A stretch of 64,000 bases of DNA from Allobosea lupini (GCF_900109525.1 NZ_FOAN01000002.1:310001-374000), one strand, 5' to 3'; shown: positions 34,066 through 43,378, counted from the first letter of the stretch. The notes: generated by a model not told the origin, from the letters alone. Numbers and translations: made by a program.

Positions 34066-35136
34066 CTATGGCGCAGAAGGCTTCTCCGGCTGCACCCAGC
34101 CGACGAGGAACGGCATCAGGAGCCCGAGCAGCATGAAGCGTGTAAGGTGATGCGCTCCGACATAGAGCGGGTCGAGCCCCATGGCGAAGGCAAGCATCGC
34201 CATCGCCTCGAGCCCGCCCGGTGCGAAGGCGGCCATGGCGCTGGCATAGGGCACGCCGGCGAGCCAGGCCGCCGGCCAGGCGAAGGCGAAAGCCACCGCC
34301 ATCGAGACGACGAAGCCCCCGATCGCGAGCGGGAACAGCGCCGCGATCTCGCCCCGCTTCAGATTGGAAACGCGCCCGCCCATCGCGGCGCCGAGCATGA
34401 CCATCACCGCGATCGCGATCTCCGGCGGCATGGTGCCGTGGACGAGGCCGGTGCCGTGCAACAGGGCGCTCGCCAGTGTCGCCCCGAGGATGAAGGGCGC
34501 GGTGATACCGATGCGCTCGAAGATCAGCCCGGTGACCAGCCCGCTGCCGAGCAGCAGCGCCAGGTCGCCGACGCTGGCGATCGCGACCGGAGGCGGCAGC
34601 GAGAGCGGGGTGCCGCCGCTGCTCAGCTTCATGATGCTGGGCAGCACCGCGACCAGGACGAGGATGCGGAAGAGCTGGATCGCAGCGATGCGGCCGATAT
34701 TGGCGCCCTTGTCCTGCGCCACCGAGATCACCGCCGAGAGCGCGCCAGGCGCGGCGGCGAGGAGCGAATCGATCCAGCTCCAGCGTGCGACGAAGCGCAG
34801 ATAGGCGCCGGTCGCCAGCATGATGGCGAGGAGGCCGACAACCAGCACCAAGAGTGAGCCGGGATAACGCGCCGTCGCGGCGAGCGCCTCGGGCGTCGCC
34901 GCCGAGCCGATCAGCGCGCCGGACATCACCATGGTCGAATCGAACCAGGGGCGGCGAAGGTCCGGCAGCGGCCGGGTGATGCCGAAGATCGAGACCACCA
35001 GCATCGAGCCCGAGAGCCAGGCCGCCGGTACCCCCAGCAAGGTAAAGAGCGTGCCGCCGACCGCCGCACAAGCGATCACCGCCGCTTCACGCGACAAGGT
35101 GCGCAGATGATAGGGGACGTAGCTCGGAACAGGCAT
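34066..35136 (-). CDS. AbrB-duplication membrane protein (so-called ammonia monooxygenase/AbrB family)
   Basis: 356 aa, about 10 hydrophobic helices in two repeats. Each repeat carries the GxPAAWLSGSM-like start and a G-A-x-I/M-G block: GVPAAWLSGSMLVVS and STMVMSGALIGSA in the first, PFILGATLASALLHGTGL and AVMVMLGAAMGGRVSNL in the second. The late GGLEAMAMLAFAMGLDPLYVGAHH is a family hallmark. Despite its name the family is neither an enzyme nor a DNA-binding regulator; it is probably a transporter of unknown substrate. A palindrome (35145-35167) lies just upstream of the start. Confidence 0.9.
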   Translation of the reverse strand: MPVPSYVPYHLRTLSREAAVIACAAVGGTLFTLLGVPAAWLSGSMLVVSIFGITRPLPDLRRPWFDSTMVMSGALIGSAATPEALAATARYPGSLLVLVVGLLAIMLATGAYLRFVARWSWIDSLLAAAPGALSAVISVAQDKGANIGRIAAIQLFRILVLVAVLPSIMKLSSGGTPLSLPPPVAIASVGDLALLLGSGLVTGLIFERIGITAPFILGATLASALLHGTGLVHGTMPPEIAIAVMVMLGAAMGGRVSNLKRGEIAALFPLAIGGFVVSMAVAFAFAWPAAWLAGVPYASAMAAFAPGGLEAMAMLAFAMGLDPLYVGAHHLTRFMLLGLLMPFLVGWVQPEKPSAP

Positions 35137-35144
35137 GAGGCTCG

Positions 35145-35167
35145 CGATGCGCCGTCAGGACGCATCG
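35145..35167. promoter_or_regulatory. Palindrome upstream of the AbrB-like gene
   Basis: CGATGCG (35145-35151), 9 nt, CGCATCG (35161-35167), 9 nt upstream of the reverse-strand ATG at 35136. Candidate operator; no regulator gene is next to it. Confidence 0.35.
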
Positions 35168-35238
35168 GGCATCAATGGAGGCGGCTGACGCTCAGGTCAA
35201 ACGCCCCTGACGCAAGCGGGGCATGACCGCCGCCGATA

Positions 35239-36429
35239 TCAGCCCGCCAGCGCCTTCTGCAGCCGCGCCACCGCCTCACGGAGATCCGAAGCCTTGCGGG
35301 CGAAACAGAAGCGCAGGCCGGTCTCGCCGCCAGGACCGAAAGCGGTGCCCGGTGCCAGGCCGACATTGGCCGTGTCGACCAGCTCGATCGCCAGCTTGCG
35401 GGAATCGGTCCAGCCGTCGACGCTGAAGAACTGGTAGAAGGCGCCGTCCGGTGCCTGCAGCTCGACGCGGTTGGTCGCCTTCAGCCCCTCTGCGACGATG
35501 CGGCGCCCTTCGGTGGCGCGGGCAATCTGCTGCGCGACAAACGGCTCGCCCTCCTCCAGCGCCGCGATGGCGGCGCGCTGGACGAAGACCGGCGAGCCGG
35601 AGGTGGAGTACTGGATCAGGTTCTCGACGATCTGGCCGAAAGCGGGCGGCACCTCGATCCAGCCGACGCGCCAGCCGGTCATCGCCCAGTTCTTCGAGAA
35701 GGTCTGGACGAAGAGGATGCGGTCCTCCTGCTCCATCACGTCGTGGAACGAGGCCGCACGGGGCGAACCGTCATAGACGAAGCGGGCATAGATCTCGTCG
35801 GCGATGATCCAGATGCCATGTTTGCGAGCGATGGCGAGGATCGCGGCGAGCTCGTCACGGGTCGCGGTCCAGCCGGTCGGGTTGGCCGGCGAGTTGATGA
35901 CGAAGGCGCGGGTGCGCGGCGAGATCGCCGCTTCGAGCTTCTCAAGGTCGAGCGTGAAGCGCCCATCCTTGAACTGCATGGGAACGCAGACCGGGTTGGC
36001 GCCGGCAATGCCCATGGCAGCAGCGAAGTTCGGCCAGGCCGGGGTCGGGATGATGAGTTCGTCGCCGACGCCGGCGATCAGCCGGACCGCGATCTGGACC
36101 GACTGCATGCCGGAACCGGTGACGTAGAAGCGGTCCATGGCGAAGGGGCGGCCATAGAGCGCGCTGTGATAGCGTGCCAGCGCCTCGCGCAGCTCCGGAA
36201 TGCCACGCTGCCAGGTGTAGAAGGTCTCGCCGTCGGCGAGCGACTGGTTGGCGGCGCGGACGATGAAGTCCGGCGTCGGCAGATCACCCTCGCCGACCCA
36301 GAGCGGGATCAGCCCTGGCTTGAGCCGGCCGTGATTGACGACCTCGACGATGCCGCTCTCGGGCGCGTTGCGCGCCTCGGGGCGCAAATCGGCGATCAGG
36401 CTGGTGCCGGCCGGTGCGTGCATGTTCAT
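35239..36429 (-). CDS. PLP-dependent aminotransferase, class I/II (aspartate aminotransferase-like)
   Basis: 396 aa from ATG at 36429 with AAGGA 9 nt upstream. Fold type I: substrate-binding PLWVGEGDLPTPDF, the NSPANPTGW block, IIADEIYARFVYDG with the PLP-binding Asp/Tyr, and FSKNWAMTGWRVGW with Schiff-base Lys246. The C-terminal LRFCFA contains the carboxylate-binding Arg. It transfers amino groups between amino acids and 2-oxo acids; the exact substrate is not predictable. It seems to be transcribed alone. Confidence 0.92.
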   Translation of the reverse strand: MNMHAPAGTSLIADLRPEARNAPESGIVEVVNHGRLKPGLIPLWVGEGDLPTPDFIVRAANQSLADGETFYTWQRGIPELREALARYHSALYGRPFAMDRFYVTGSGMQSVQIAVRLIAGVGDELIIPTPAWPNFAAAMGIAGANPVCVPMQFKDGRFTLDLEKLEAAISPRTRAFVINSPANPTGWTATRDELAAILAIARKHGIWIIADEIYARFVYDGSPRAASFHDVMEQEDRILFVQTFSKNWAMTGWRVGWIEVPPAFGQIVENLIQYSTSGSPVFVQRAAIAALEEGEPFVAQQIARATEGRRIVAEGLKATNRVELQAPDGAFYQFFSVDGWTDSRKLAIELVDTANVGLAPGTAFGPGGETGLRFCFARKASDLREAVARLQKALAG

Positions 36430-36542
36430 GAGCGATCCTTCAGGCGATCCGTCGCGAGAAACATGCAGGCCAATCTAACGCAGATCGCGCCCTGGCGGCA
36501 TGAATTGACGAGATCGACCCGATCGGTCGCAGTGATGGATCG

Positions 36543-36572
36543 CGAGGCGTGCCGACGAGCCGGCACCCCTCG
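36543..36572 (-). terminator. Hairpin downstream of mscL
   Basis: CGAGG-C-GTGCCG / CGGCAC-C-CCTCG with a 6-nt loop and one internal mismatch, starting 10 nt after the mscL stop. No T-run follows, so intrinsic termination is uncertain. Confidence 0.4.
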
Positions 36573-36581
36573 AAATGCGCG

Positions 36582-37001
36582 TCAGGCCTTCTGCTTCAGC
36601 AGATCGCGGATCTCGCCGAGCAGGACGACATCCTGCGCCGGGGCCGCCGGCTCGGCCGGAGCAGCGGCGGCTTCCTTGCGCTTGAGCCGGTTGATGCCCT
36701 TGACGACCATGAACAGCACGAAGGCGATGATCATGAAATTGACGGCGATGGTGATGAAGCTGCCATAGGCAAGGACGGCGCCCTGCTTCTTGGCATCGGC
36801 GAGGACCGGGGAGGTGACGGCGCTGTTGAGCCCGATGAAGTAGTTGGAGAAATCGACGCTGCCGATGGCGCCGATCAGCGGCATGATGATGTCGCCGACG
36901 AGCGATTCGACGATCTTGCCGAAGGCAGCGCCGATGATCACGCCGATGGCGAGATCGACGACATTGCCCTTCAGGGCAAACTCCTTGAATTCCTTGATCA
37001 T
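36582..37001 (-). CDS. mscL: Large-conductance mechanosensitive channel MscL
   Basis: 139 aa, normal length. N-terminal amphipathic helix [20 protein letters not shown], first helix [20 protein letters not shown] (the pore-lining segment), periplasmic loop, second helix [20 protein letters not shown], then the cytoplasmic helix EIRDLLKQ. A homopentamer in the inner membrane that opens under high tension to release solutes on osmotic downshock. Upstream 37002-37227 holds no other recognisable feature. Confidence 0.97.
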   Translation of the reverse strand: MIKEFKEFALKGNVVDLAIGVIIGAAFGKIVESLVGDIIMPLIGAIGSVDFSNYFIGLNSAVTSPVLADAKKQGAVLAYGSFITIAVNFMIIAFVLFMVVKGINRLKRKEAAAAPAEPAAPAQDVVLLGEIRDLLKQKA

Positions 37002-37227
37002 GGCGCGCCTTTCCGAATGCCTGGCCAGTCTTCGGCATCACGCTGCGCAATGCCGCCCCCGCGCGCACGCTAGACCAGCGACACTCGTGGTGGAAGCAGG
37101 CTTCCGGCCGTTTTCCTCGGCATTTTCTCACGGAAAAGACCGATTCCAGGCTGCAATCATCCAATCTGCGAAGATCGCGCGACGACGAACGTTGCGGCAG
37201 CGATCCGGTCCTGCCGCAACGCCTCCC

Positions 37228-38241
37228 TCAAAAGCCTTCGAGCACGATCTTGCCCTTGGCCTTGCCGCTTTCGAGCAAGGCATGGGCGCGCCTGAGATTG
37301 GCCGCATCGATCCGGCCGAAATGCTCGCCGAGCGTGGTCCGGAGCTTGCCGGCATCGACCATGGCGCCGACTTCGTTGAGCAGTTCGTGCTGAGCGATCA
37401 TGTCGGGGGTGGCGAAGAGCGAGCGCGTGAACATCAGCTCCCAGTGCAGCGAAACGCTCTTGCGCTTCAGCTTCATCACGTCGATCGGCGCGGGATCGTC
37501 GATCAGGCCGAAGCGGCCTTGCGGCGCGATCAGTTCGACGATCTCGTCGAAATGCCGGTCGGTCTGCGTGGTCGAGAAGACAAAGGCCGGCGCGCCGATG
37601 CCGAGCCCGGCGACCTGAGCGGCCAACGGCCTGGTGTGGTCGACGACGTGGTCGGCGCCGAGCTCCCTGACCCAGTCCTGCGTTTCCGGCCGCGAGGCGG
37701 TCGCGATCACCGTGACGCTGCTGAGCCGTTTGGCGAGCTGGATCGCGATCGAGCCGACGCCGCCGGCACCGCCGACGATCAACAACGCGTTCGCAGCACC
37801 AGCAACCGGCTTGCGGATGTTGAGCCGGTCGAACAGCGCCTCCCAGGCGGTGATCGCGGTCAGCGGCAGCGCCGCCGCCTCCGCGACCGAGAGCGAGGCC
37901 GGCCGGCGTCCGACGATGCGCTCATCGACCAGATGGTATTCGGCATTCGTACCGGAACGGCCGATCGCACCGGCGTAGAAGACCTTGTCACCCGGCTTGA
38001 ACAGCGTCGCATCCGGGCCGACCGCCTCGACAGTGCCGGCGGCGTCCCAGCCGAGCACCTTCACGCCACCAGCCTCGGGTTGCGAGCGCAGGCGCATCTT
38101 GGTGTCGACCGGATTGACCGAGACGGCCTCGACCCTGACGAGCAGGTCGCGGCCGGCCGCCTCCGGCTTGTCGAGTGTGAGGTCGAGCAGCGCCTCGGGA
38201 TGTTCGATCGGATGGGATGCGCGGTAGCCGACGGCCTTCAT
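37228..38241 (-). CDS. Zinc-type alcohol dehydrogenase-like quinone oxidoreductase (MDR superfamily)
   Basis: 337 aa from ATG at 38241, preceded by AGGAGA. MDR fold: N-terminal catalytic domain with VSVNPVDTKMRLR and GWDAAGTVEAVGPDA, then the Rossmann motif LIVGGAGGVGSIAIQLAK (about 153-170). It lacks the zinc-ligand cysteine pattern of true alcohol dehydrogenases, so an NADPH-dependent quinone/enone reductase is expected (zinc-binding ADH family, ZTA1/QOR-like). It diverges from an HxlR regulator 96 nt away, a pairing known for quinone-responsive systems. Confidence 0.92.
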   Translation of the reverse strand: MKAVGYRASHPIEHPEALLDLTLDKPEAAGRDLLVRVEAVSVNPVDTKMRLRSQPEAGGVKVLGWDAAGTVEAVGPDATLFKPGDKVFYAGAIGRSGTNAEYHLVDERIVGRRPASLSVAEAAALPLTAITAWEALFDRLNIRKPVAGAANALLIVGGAGGVGSIAIQLAKRLSSVTVIATASRPETQDWVRELGADHVVDHTRPLAAQVAGLGIGAPAFVFSTTQTDRHFDEIVELIAPQGRFGLIDDPAPIDVMKLKRKSVSLHWELMFTRSLFATPDMIAQHELLNEVGAMVDAGKLRTTLGEHFGRIDAANLRRAHALLESGKAKGKIVLEGF

Positions 38242-38310
38242 CGGAAAATCTCCTGTTGCAGGCCCTGACATACTGTTAGGCTCAGGAGCTGCAATACGCA
38301 CAAATCGGAC

Positions 38311-38333
38311 CAGTAGTATCACAATGGATACTG
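38311..38333. promoter_or_regulatory. Overlapping palindromes, candidate HxlR operator
   Basis: CAGTA-N13-TACTG (38311-38333) encloses AGTATC-N6-GATACT (38315-38332). A further ATACTGT half-site is at 38270-38276, closer to the oxidoreductase start. The site lies 5 nt upstream of the HxlR gene start, consistent with autorepression and control of the divergent gene. Confidence 0.6.
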
Positions 38334-38337
38334 TCGG

Positions 38338-38694
38338 ATGTTGAAGACGAAGAAGCGCTACGACTGCGCCGCCGGCTGCCCCGTCGAGGTGACGCTCGAC
38401 CTGATCGACGGCAAGTGGAAGGGCGTGATCGTCTACCACCTGCTCTCCGGCACGCTGCGCTTCAACGAGATCCGGCGCAAGCTTCCGAGCGCGACGCAGC
38501 GCATGCTGACCCGGCAGTTGCGCGAGCTGGAGGAGTGTGGACTCGTCCTGCGGACGGTCTATGCGCAGGTTCCGCCGCGGGTCGATTATGCCCTGACCGA
38601 GGAAGGCCGTTCGCTCGAAGAGATCGTCCGCGCCATGCATGCCTGGGGCGAGCGGCGGCTGGAACGGCTGGCGCAGGTCCAGGCAGCCGCCTGA
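38338..38694 (+). CDS. HxlR family transcriptional regulator
   Basis: 118 aa. HxlR-type winged helix: LDLIDGKWKGVIVYHLLSG, LRFNEIRRKLPSATQRMLTR and the wing ECGLVLRTVYAQVPPRVDYAL, ending with LTEEGRSLEEIVRAMHAWG. Cys10 and Cys14 near the N-terminus recall the redox-sensing cysteine of quinone/diamide-responsive members such as YodB and QorR, but the equivalence needs alignment. It probably represses the divergent oxidoreductase through the palindromes between them. Confidence 0.93.
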   Translation: MLKTKKRYDCAAGCPVEVTLDLIDGKWKGVIVYHLLSGTLRFNEIRRKLPSATQRMLTRQLRELEECGLVLRTVYAQVPPRVDYALTEEGRSLEEIVRAMHAWGERRLERLAQVQAAA

Positions 38695-38772
38695 GGACAG
38701 GCCGAAAGGCCGATGGCGGCGGCAGCGCCGCGGCGATAGATTTGCCGGCGATCGCCGTTGCAAGGAGGTGGG

Positions 38773-41700
38773 ATGCTCCCGGCCTGGTCCGTCGTCCTGA
38801 GCGCGCTCGGCTATCTCTGCGTGCTGTTCGCGATCGCCCATCTCGCGGACACGGCGGGGCGCCGGCTGATGAGCGGCCGGGCGCGGACCACGATCTATGC
38901 GCTGGCGCTCGGCGTCTACTGCACCTCCTGGACCTTCTACGGCTCGGTCGGCTTCGCCAACCGGGCCGGTTTCGACTTCCTCGGCATCTATGTCGGCCCG
39001 GCGCTGGTGATCGGGCTCGGGCACCGCTTCGTCGCCCGCATCGTCGCCATCGCCAAGTCGCAGAACATCACCTCGATCGCCGACTTCGTCGGCGCCCGCT
39101 ACGGCAAGAGCGAGCGGGTCGCGGCACTGGTCTGCATCGTCGCGGTGGTCGGCGCCCTGCCCTATATCGCCCTGCAATTGAAGGCGGTGGCGAACTCGCT
39201 CTCGGTGTTCTTCGCCGCGGCCGGCGGGCCGCCGCCGATGACCGACATACCGGTGCTGAGCGACCTTGCCTTCCTCGTCGCGCTGGTGCTCGCCGGCTTC
39301 GCCTGCGCCTTCGGCACCCGCCATATCGACGCGACCGAGCACCAGGACGGGCTGGTGCTGGCGATCGCGGCGGAGTCGCTGGTCAAGCTCGTCGCGTTCC
39401 TCGCGCTCGGCGTCTTCGTCGTCTACGGCCTGTTCGACGGGGCCGGCGATCTTTTTGCCCAGGCGGCCAAGGCCGCGGGCGACAGGCCGCCGATCTGGGA
39501 GCGGACATCGAGCTGGCCGATGTTCCTGACGCTGACGGCGCTGTCCTCCTGCGCCGCGCTGCTGCTGGCGCGGCAGTTCCACATGGCGATCGTCGAGAAC
39601 CGCGACGTCCGCGACGTGCGCCGCGCCGCCTGGATGTTCCCGCTCTACCTCGTGCTGATCAACCTGTTCGTGCTGCCGCTGGCGGCCGCCGGCGAGGTGC
39701 TGCTCCCCGGCTCGGGCGTCGACCGCGACATGACGGTGCTGCTGTTGCCGCTGGAGAAGCAGGCCGGCCTGATCGCCCTCTTGGTCTTCATCGGCGGGCT
39801 CTCGGCGGGCACCGCGATGGTGATCGTCGCCTCGGTCGCGCTGGCGATCATGATCTCGAACCATCTCGTCACGCCGCTGCTGCTGCGCGGACGCGGCGTC
39901 AGCGTCGATCCCGAGCGCGCCGCGGCGCTGATCGAGGGCGGCGAGGGCCGCAGCGGCCCGACCGGCGGCGATCTCGGTTCGCAGGTCGTGCATATCAGGC
40001 GGGGCGCGATCGTCGCCGTGATCCTGCTCGGCTATGCCTATTACCGCGCCGCCGGCGAGGCGGCGCTGGTCTCGATCGGCCTGCTCTCCTTCGCCGCCAC
40101 GGCGCAGATCGCACCGGCCTTCTTCGGCGGGCTGATCTGGCGGCGCGGCACCGCGCTTGGCGCGGCAGCCGGCCTGTCGGCCGGCCTGCTGACATGGCTT
40201 TACACGCTGCTGATACCGAGCCTTGCCAATCCGGGCGGCTACTGGGCCGACATCGTCGCGCACGGGCCGCTCGGCATCACCGCCCTGCGGCCGGAGGCGC
40301 TGTTCGGCCTGTCGCTGCCGGCCCTGCCGCATGGCGTGCTCTGGAGCCTCGGCATCAACCTGGCCTGCTATCTCGGCTTCTCGATGCTGCGGCCGGCAAG
40401 CGCGATGGAGCGGCTGCAGGCCAACGCCTTCGTCGAGTCGGACCGGGCGACCATGGCCCAGTCCTTCTCGCTCTGGCGCTCCAGCGTCACCGAAGCCGAG
40501 CTGCAATCGACGATCGGCCGCTATCTCGGCCAGGAACGGACGCAGCGCGCCTTCGAAGGCTTCGCCCATTCGCGCGGCGAGGTGCTGACCGGCACGCGCG
40601 AGGCCGACATCCACATGCTGCGCTTCGGCGAGCACCTGCTCTCCTCCGCGATCGGTGCAGCCTCCTCCCGCCTCGTGCTGTCGCTGCTGCTGAAGCGGCG
40701 CAATCTCTCGACAGAGGCCGCCTTCAAGCTGCTGGACGACGCTTCGGCGGCGCTTCAATACAATCGCGATATCCTCCAGAACGGTCTCGACCATGCCGGC
40801 CAGGGCATCACCGTGCTCGACCGCGACCTCAGGCTGCTCGCCTGGAACAAGGCGTTCATCCAGCTCTACGACCTGCCGCCCTCGCTGGTGCGCTTCGGCA
40901 CGGGGCTCGACGAGATCGTGCGCTACAACGCCCAACGCGGCGCCTATGGCGCCGGCCGGCACGACGAATTGATGGCGGCGCGGCTGGAGAGCTTCGTCAA
41001 CGACCGCGAACCGGTCCGCCTCAAGCTCTACCCGTCGAAGAATGTCATCGAGATCCGCTCGAACCCGCTGCCGGATGGCGGCATCGTCACGACCTATACC
41101 GACATCACCGATGCGGTCGCGGCCGAGGAGGAGCTGGAGCGGACCAACGAGACCCTGGAAAAGCGCGTCGCCGAGCGCACCGAGGAGATCAGGCACGTCA
41201 ACACCGAATTGCAGCGCGCCAAGGCCGAGGCCGACGAGGCCAACGCCTCGAAGACGCGCTTCCTCGCCGCCGCCAGCCACGACATCCTGCAGCCTCTGAA
41301 CGCCGCGCGGCTTTACGCATCCGCCCTCGTCGAGCGCGATCGCAGCAGTGCGCAGCCCGATCTCGCGGAGAACATCGACGCCTCGCTCGACGCGGTCGAG
41401 GAGATCCTGACCGCCCTGCTCGAGATATCGAGACTCGACGGCGGCGCGCTCAAGCCGGAGATCAGCGCCTTCCGCCTCGACGAATTGATGCGCCAGCTCC
41501 AGCGCGAGTTCGAGCCGAGCGCTCAGGAGAAGGGGCTCCAGCTCGTCTTCGTGACGACCGCTGCGACCGTCCGCTCCGATCGGCGCCTGTTGCGCCGCCT
41601 GCTGCAGAACCTCGTCTCGAACGCGATCAAATACACGCCGAATGGCAAGGTGCTGGTCGGCTGCCGCCGGCGCGACGGGCAAGTCTCGATCGAGGTGCTC

Positions 41701-42348
41701 GATACGGGGCTCGGCATCCCCGCGAGCAAACAGAAGACCGTGTTCCGCGAGTTCCAGCGCCTCGACCAGGGCGCAAAGGTGGCGCGCGGCCTCGGCCTCG
41801 GCCTCTCGATCGTCGAGCGGATCGCGCGCACCCTTGACCACAAGCTCGCTCTCGCCTCGACGCCCGGGCGCGGCACACGCTTCTCGATCCTGGTGCCGCG
41901 GGCCGCACCGCTGCCGGCGATGGCGACGGCGTCGGCTGCGCGCGGCACCCCGTCCAGCAGCCAACTCGCGGGCCTCAAGCTGCTCGCCATCGACAACGAG
42001 CCGACGATTCTCGACGGCATGCGCCTGCTGCTCGGCGGCTGGGGCTGCAAGGTCGAGACCGCAGGCGGTCTCGACGAAGCCTCGGCGCTCATCGCCACGA
42101 CCGGCGCGCCGGATGTGCTGATCGCCGACTACCATCTCGACCATGGCGAAAACGGGATCGCAGTGATCTCGGCGCTGCGACAAAGCGTCGGCGGGCTGCC
42201 GGCGATCCTGTTGACGGCGGACCGCTCGCCGGAGGTGCGCGAGGAGGCGGCAGCGCTCGACATCCATGTGCTGAACAAGCCGCTCAAGCCAGGCGCGCTG
42301 CGGGCGCTGCTGGCGCAATGGCGCGCGACAAGGCTGGCGGCGGAGTGA
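38773..42348 (+). CDS. SLC5-type transporter-like sensor hybrid histidine kinase (CbrA-like)
   Basis: 1191 aa from ATG at 38773, with AAGGAGGTGGG directly upstream. The first 550 or so residues are a sodium/solute symporter-like domain of about 13 helices (YCTSWTFYGSVGFANRAGFD, SGTAMVIVASVALAIMISN broken by loops). A linker of STAC type follows, then PAS (about 655-775, GITVLDRDLRLLAWNKAF), a coiled coil, HisKA with His836 (AASHDILQPLNAARL), HATPase with Asn950 (NLVSNAIKYTPNGK) and a C-terminal receiver with phospho-acceptor Asp1119 (VLIADYHLDHG). It presumably couples transport or binding of a metabolite to phosphorelay; no partner regulator is adjacent. Confidence 0.95.
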   Translation: MLPAWSVVLSALGYLCVLFAIAHLADTAGRRLMSGRARTTIYALALGVYCTSWTFYGSVGFANRAGFDFLGIYVGPALVIGLGHRFVARIVAIAKSQNITSIADFVGARYGKSERVAALVCIVAVVGALPYIALQLKAVANSLSVFFAAAGGPPPMTDIPVLSDLAFLVALVLAGFACAFGTRHIDATEHQDGLVLAIAAESLVKLVAFLALGVFVVYGLFDGAGDLFAQAAKAAGDRPPIWERTSSWPMFLTLTALSSCAALLLARQFHMAIVENRDVRDVRRAAWMFPLYLVLINLFVLPLAAAGEVLLPGSGVDRDMTVLLLPLEKQAGLIALLVFIGGLSAGTAMVIVASVALAIMISNHLVTPLLLRGRGVSVDPERAAALIEGGEGRSGPTGGDLGSQVVHIRRGAIVAVILLGYAYYRAAGEAALVSIGLLSFAATAQIAPAFFGGLIWRRGTALGAAAGLSAGLLTWLYTLLIPSLANPGGYWADIVAHGPLGITALRPEALFGLSLPALPHGVLWSLGINLACYLGFSMLRPASAMERLQANAFVESDRATMAQSFSLWRSSVTEAELQSTIGRYLGQERTQRAFEGFAHSRGEVLTGTREADIHMLRFGEHLLSSAIGAASSRLVLSLLLKRRNLSTEAAFKLLDDASAALQYNRDILQNGLDHAGQGITVLDRDLRLLAWNKAFIQLYDLPPSLVRFGTGLDEIVRYNAQRGAYGAGRHDELMAARLESFVNDREPVRLKLYPSKNVIEIRSNPLPDGGIVTTYTDITDAVAAEEELERTNETLEKRVAERTEEIRHVNTELQRAKAEADEANASKTRFLAAASHDILQPLNAARLYASALVERDRSSAQPDLAENIDASLDAVEEILTALLEISRLDGGALKPEISAFRLDELMRQLQREFEPSAQEKGLQLVFVTTAATVRSDRRLLRRLLQNLVSNAIKYTPNGKVLVGCRRRDGQVSIEVLDTGLGIPASKQKTVFREFQRLDQGAKVARGLGLGLSIVERIARTLDHKLALASTPGRGTRFSILVPRAAPLPAMATASAARGTPSSSQLAGLKLLAIDNEPTILDGMRLLLGGWGCKVETAGGLDEASALIATTGAPDVLIADYHLDHGENGIAVISALRQSVGGLPAILLTADRSPEVREEAAALDIHVLNKPLKPGALRALLAQWRATRLAAE

Positions 42349-42358
42349 TCTGACAGCG

Positions 42359-42829
42359 ATGGAATCCCTTCTCACCGCTCTGCGGCGCACGCTGCCCTTC
42401 GGCTTGCTGGCGGGCGCCGGGACGACCCTTGCCATCGCTGCGATGGAACAGGCTGCCGCCATGGCCGGGCGGCCGCTCGGTCTCATTCCTTTCGTCACAT
42501 CGATCGTGTTGGTGCTGTCGCTGCCGGACGCGGCGCCGGCCAGACCTCGCGCCCTGATCGGCGGACACCTCGTCGCCAGCCTGGCAGGCTACGCCGTGCT
42601 ATCGGTGGCAGGGCATTCGAGCCTTGCTATCGCCATTTCCGTCGGCCTCTCCGCCTTCCTGATGCACGTCACCCGGACGATGCATCCACCGGCGGGCATC
42701 GATCCCCTGCTGATCGTCGACCAGCAGCTCGGCTTCGACTTCCTTGTGCTCGTCGTCCTGCCTGGCGCGCTGGCGCTGGCGGCCTTCGCCTCACTCTGGC
42801 ACAGGCTCGGCCGGCGTCTGTCCGGTTGA
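42359..42829 (+). CDS. HPP family membrane protein
   Basis: 156 aa, four to five predicted helices. The eponymous motif is in TRTMHPPAGIDPLLIVD (His-Pro-Pro at about 109-111). The family is an inner-membrane protein linked in plants and cyanobacteria to nitrite transport, but bacterial members are mostly untested. It begins 11 nt after the hybrid kinase stop, so it probably shares its transcript. Its last 39 nt overlap the convergent thioesterase gene. Confidence 0.85.
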   Translation: MESLLTALRRTLPFGLLAGAGTTLAIAAMEQAAAMAGRPLGLIPFVTSIVLVLSLPDAAPARPRALIGGHLVASLAGYAVLSVAGHSSLAIAISVGLSAFLMHVTRTMHPPAGIDPLLIVDQQLGFDFLVLVVLPGALALAAFASLWHRLGRRLSG

Positions 42830-43378
42830 GCCCCCGGCCTGCCGCAGCGCCTCCTCGGCCGCAAGGAAGGCGGCAACCTCCGGGCTCGGCTCCGGGCTTT
42901 GGGCAGTGACGCCCATCTCGGCGAAGAGGCGCTCGGCCGGCACATAGGCTCTGCCCTTGCGGTCGTAGAGCGCCGCCCGCACGAGCGCGACCGCGGCGAC
43001 GATCTCGCTGCCGTCGCGCCCGTCCGCCAGGACACGGTGCTGGATCACGACCCAGCCCTCGCTCCAGCAGAGCAATCGCGTCTCCAGCCGGAGGGCGCGA
43101 AACAGGCGAACCTCGCGGCGGAAACGGATCGTGCCGCAATTGACCACCGGCACCCAGCCATGGCGCAGGACCGCGCGCCACAGGCCGCTGCGCAACATCA
43201 GGTCCGTGCGGCCGAGATCCATCAGCCCCCAATAGCGCGCATTGTTCATATGCAGGCTGGTATCGAGATCATGGGGCCAGACCCGGAAAGGCAGGATCGA
43301 GGCCTCGAAGGGCGGTTTCAGCTTCGGCTGGAAGGGCCGCGTCAGCAGCAGCCAGATCAGGCGGAACCAGAGATTCAT
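42791..43378 (-). CDS. Acyl-CoA thioesterase-like hotdog protein (THEM6/4HBT type)
   Basis: 195 aa from ATG at 43378. After an N-terminal hydrophobic stretch (MNLWFRLIWLLLTRPFQP), the hotdog domain shows VWPHDLDTSLHMNNARYWGLM, the D-x-x-x-H-M-N-N-A-R-Y pattern of 4-hydroxybenzoyl-CoA-like thioesterases, then a typical beta sheet and a Gln/Ala-rich tail. The N-terminal segment may anchor it to the membrane. Substrate unknown. Confidence 0.88.
   Translation of the reverse strand: MNLWFRLIWLLLTRPFQPKLKPPFEASILPFRVWPHDLDTSLHMNNARYWGLMDLGRTDLMLRSGLWRAVLRHGWVPVVNCGTIRFRREVRLFRALRLETRLLCWSEGWVVIQHRVLADGRDGSEIVAAVALVRAALYDRKGRAYVPAERLFAEMGVTAQSPEPSPEVAAFLAAEEALRQAGGSTGQTPAEPVPE

Noticed and set aside
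38242..42498. Very long reverse-strand open frame continuing upstream from the quinone oxidoreductase gene across the hybrid kinase.
   Set aside because: It lies antisense to the well-supported kinase gene, with amino-acid composition typical of a G/C-biased shadow frame. The oxidoreductase has its own ribosome site and ATG at 38241.
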